In this document: positions 63,205 to 64,000 of the stretch, in pieces
Layout of the letters: each line of letters starts with the position of its first letter
Numbering within the stretch: the first letter of the stretch is position 1
Assembly: GCA_044361535.1 (NCBI GenBank)
Contig: JBIKIQ010000013.1
Coordinates: forward strand, 29,483 to 93,482
Origin: UBA952 sp044361535
Lineage (GTDB): Bacteria; Bacteroidota; Bacteroidia; Flavobacteriales_D; Crocinitomicaceae
Length of the DNA stretch: 64,000 bases
Direction: 5' to 3'
Notes under the pieces: generated by a model
Told to the model about the DNA's origin: nothing
Databases searched by the model: none
The model's input: the letters and a program-made list of their open reading frames with translations, nothing else
Translations under genes and position numbers: made by a program

Positions 63205-63387
63205 AAAAAAAACCCTGTAAATCAATGACTTACAGGGTTTAAAATCGCTCGAAGCGGTCTGGACGGGTGAACAGTCCTATATGTAAATGCTTGTAAATCA
63301 AACCCTTAAAGTAAGTGAAAATGCCTTTGTTCGCCGATGTGTTGACCGAATATTTTGGTCGCTAATGAACGGTTTGACACTTACCTT
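63205..63387 (-). ncRNA. candidate structured small RNA
   Basis: On the minus strand a TATCTTTG element (63400-63393) is followed by about 180 bp without an open frame, ending in a strong terminator (AAACCCTGTAA paired with TTTACAGGGTTT plus T-run, 63240-63207). Inside, AAGGTAAGTG can pair with CACTTACTTT, GACC with GGTC, GGAC with GTCC, and CGCT with AGCG. A second option pairs GTAAGTGTCAAACC with GGTTTGATTTAC. It matches no RNA class I can name. Confidence 0.45.
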
Positions 63388-63491
63388 CGCATCAAAGATA
63401 GTATTTTTTTCATATTCAGGCACTTATTTCAGTACAAACTGATATAAATTGAATTAAACAAGGGCGGGTTTTTCAGGAGACGTTGTTGGTC

Positions 63492-63692
63492 TTAATCAAT
63501 AATGAACTGCTTGACTGTTTCAATGTCTATGCCAACGTGATGTGCGAATTCTTCAATGGTTATGAATTGATGGGATTGCTTGTTGAGGTTTTGCCTGATT
63601 GTGTGGAGCAATCTCCTGGCATATTTCTCACTTCTTCCGGTTATTCGCTGTACATCTTTTGGATAGACACATACTCGTTTGGGTATTTTCAT
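63492..63692 (-). CDS. small HTH-like protein
   Basis: The 66-residue basic protein (KRVCVYPKDVQRITGRSEKYARRLLHTIRQNL, then FITIEEFAHHVGIDIETVKQFI) has two predicted helix-turn-helix-like segments. Similar small proteins are common in flavobacterial genomes and often near mobile DNA; no function is known to me. A -7 element TAACTTTG (63758-63751, minus strand) lies 59 bp upstream. Confidence 0.7.
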   Translation of the reverse strand: MKIPKRVCVYPKDVQRITGRSEKYARRLLHTIRQNLNKQSHQFITIEEFAHHVGIDIETVKQFIID

Positions 63693-63758
63693 ACTCTATC
63701 TATGCTTTATCCATACACTATCTAGGGAGTATCTATCCAGTGCTTGATTGCAAAGTTA
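63693..63758 (-). promoter_or_regulatory. promoter and short direct repeats upstream of the HTH-like gene
   Basis: On the minus strand, TAACTTTG (63758-63751) is followed by two copies of TAGATAGNGTATG, each with an upstream GGATA. The second copy ends in the start codon of the gene at 63692. The repeats could be an autoregulatory site for this small DNA-binding-like protein. Confidence 0.4.
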
Positions 63759-63949
63759 GGATTTTCAAGTGGCTATAATTTATCCTTTTACGGACAATTA
63801 TGCACGTTTCTTTCCACACGGACATGCCTATGGTGATGACGTGTTTTGACTGCTGTACTTTTGATTTATCTGATTGAACTCGCGAGGTAAAAAAGATAGC
63901 GGTTGAGAGGGTCTCAACTGGGAATTATTAATCAAAATACACTTTAAAA

Positions 63950-64000
63950 ATGGCAAAGCAAATTGGCATTATTAAGTTGAAAGGCACAATCGGAGATTTG
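63950..64000 (+). CDS. start of an unidentified protein, cut by window edge
   Basis: The frame starts at the ATG at 63950 and reads MAKQIGIIKLKGTIGDL up to the edge. This beginning resembles a family of conserved hypothetical proteins in Bacteroidota that start MAKQ.GIIKLKGTIG, which I recall but cannot verify. Only 17 codons are visible. Confidence 0.6.
   Translation, partial: MAKQIGIIKLKGTIGDL

Noticed and set aside
63240..63295. tRNA-like 3' end (CCGTCCAGACCGC on the minus strand)
   Set aside because: No acceptor, D or anticodon arms could be assembled around it, and there is no proper T-loop, so I do not call a tRNA or an attachment site.

Overview
The window looks like chromosomal DNA of a low-GC Bacteroidota bacterium, most probably a member of the Flavobacteriales close to the Fluviicola/Crocinitomicaceae group. 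The evidence is the type IX secretion machinery and cargo (PorV, a gingipain-type PorU2-like sortase, PorP/SprF, several proteins with a C-terminal YPNPT-type sorting domain), promoters of the TAnnTTTG (-7) type, few recognisable Shine-Dalgarno sequences, and typical families (FISUMP, MopE-like repeats, DUF4116, KTSC, 7TMR-DISM kinase, ACR3). The genus is inference; the phylum is secure.

Layout. 1-5452: a partial WG-repeat protein, a patatin/beta-barrel phospholipase, a THUMP RNA methyltransferase and YaaA. 5460-14500 is an accessory stretch: an AAA/DUF4143 ATPase behind three 32-bp-period operator-like repeats, an 18-bp tandem repeat, a hicAB pair whose toxin is frameshifted, a cluster of membrane proteins with two paralogues, a DUF4116 repeat gene broken by one in-frame stop, degenerate 100-bp repeats, and a FISUMP gene between two nearly identical terminators. 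13266-14800: a type IX-secreted beta-propeller downstream of a cobalamin riboswitch, a BtuG-like arrangement. 14842-17349: an arsenic operon (arsR, DUF6428, arsC-type phosphatase, ACR3). 17410-21855: a LuxR-type response regulator, a 7TMR-DISM kinase, and a lipoprotein plus two outer-membrane barrels; the lipoprotein and the second barrel each carry a perfect NarL-type 7-2-7 palindrome at the same distance from the -7 box.

21941-25032: sulfotransferase, a 55-residue protein and a phosphodiesterase-TPR protein. 25283-29891: a probable five-gene operon with an ECF sigma factor, an anti-sigma/outer-membrane-barrel fusion (Dma type), PorP/SprF, a lipoprotein, and CoaE fused to a truncated hemoglobin. 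30031-36951: a secreted MopE-repeat protein, an O-antigen ligase family protein, a C-terminal processing protease and rnpA. 36996-40616: a four-gene cell-surface operon. 40629-49563: thiL, a large secreted GEVED/fibronectin protein, sodA, two FKBP-type lipoproteins, an lpxD-like gene and a PP2C phosphatase. 49564-55838: PorU2-like sortase and PorV. 55940-58518: pssA, purS and an aldehyde dehydrogenase.

58562-62028 holds a second two-component locus: an unknown 104-residue protein, a membrane protein with a TTG start, a HisKA_3 kinase and a LuxR-type regulator, bracketed by two pairs of 14-bp palindromes spaced 22 bp apart. One pair precedes the operon and the other precedes a small Cys-rich gene, which suggests a self-contained regulon. 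62424-64000 has a J-domain/KTSC protein, two candidate small RNAs, a small HTH-like protein and the start of a further gene. The most promising items are the two regulons with visible operators, the riboswitch-controlled secreted propeller, the dual-membrane anti-sigma fusion and the CoaE-hemoglobin fusion.
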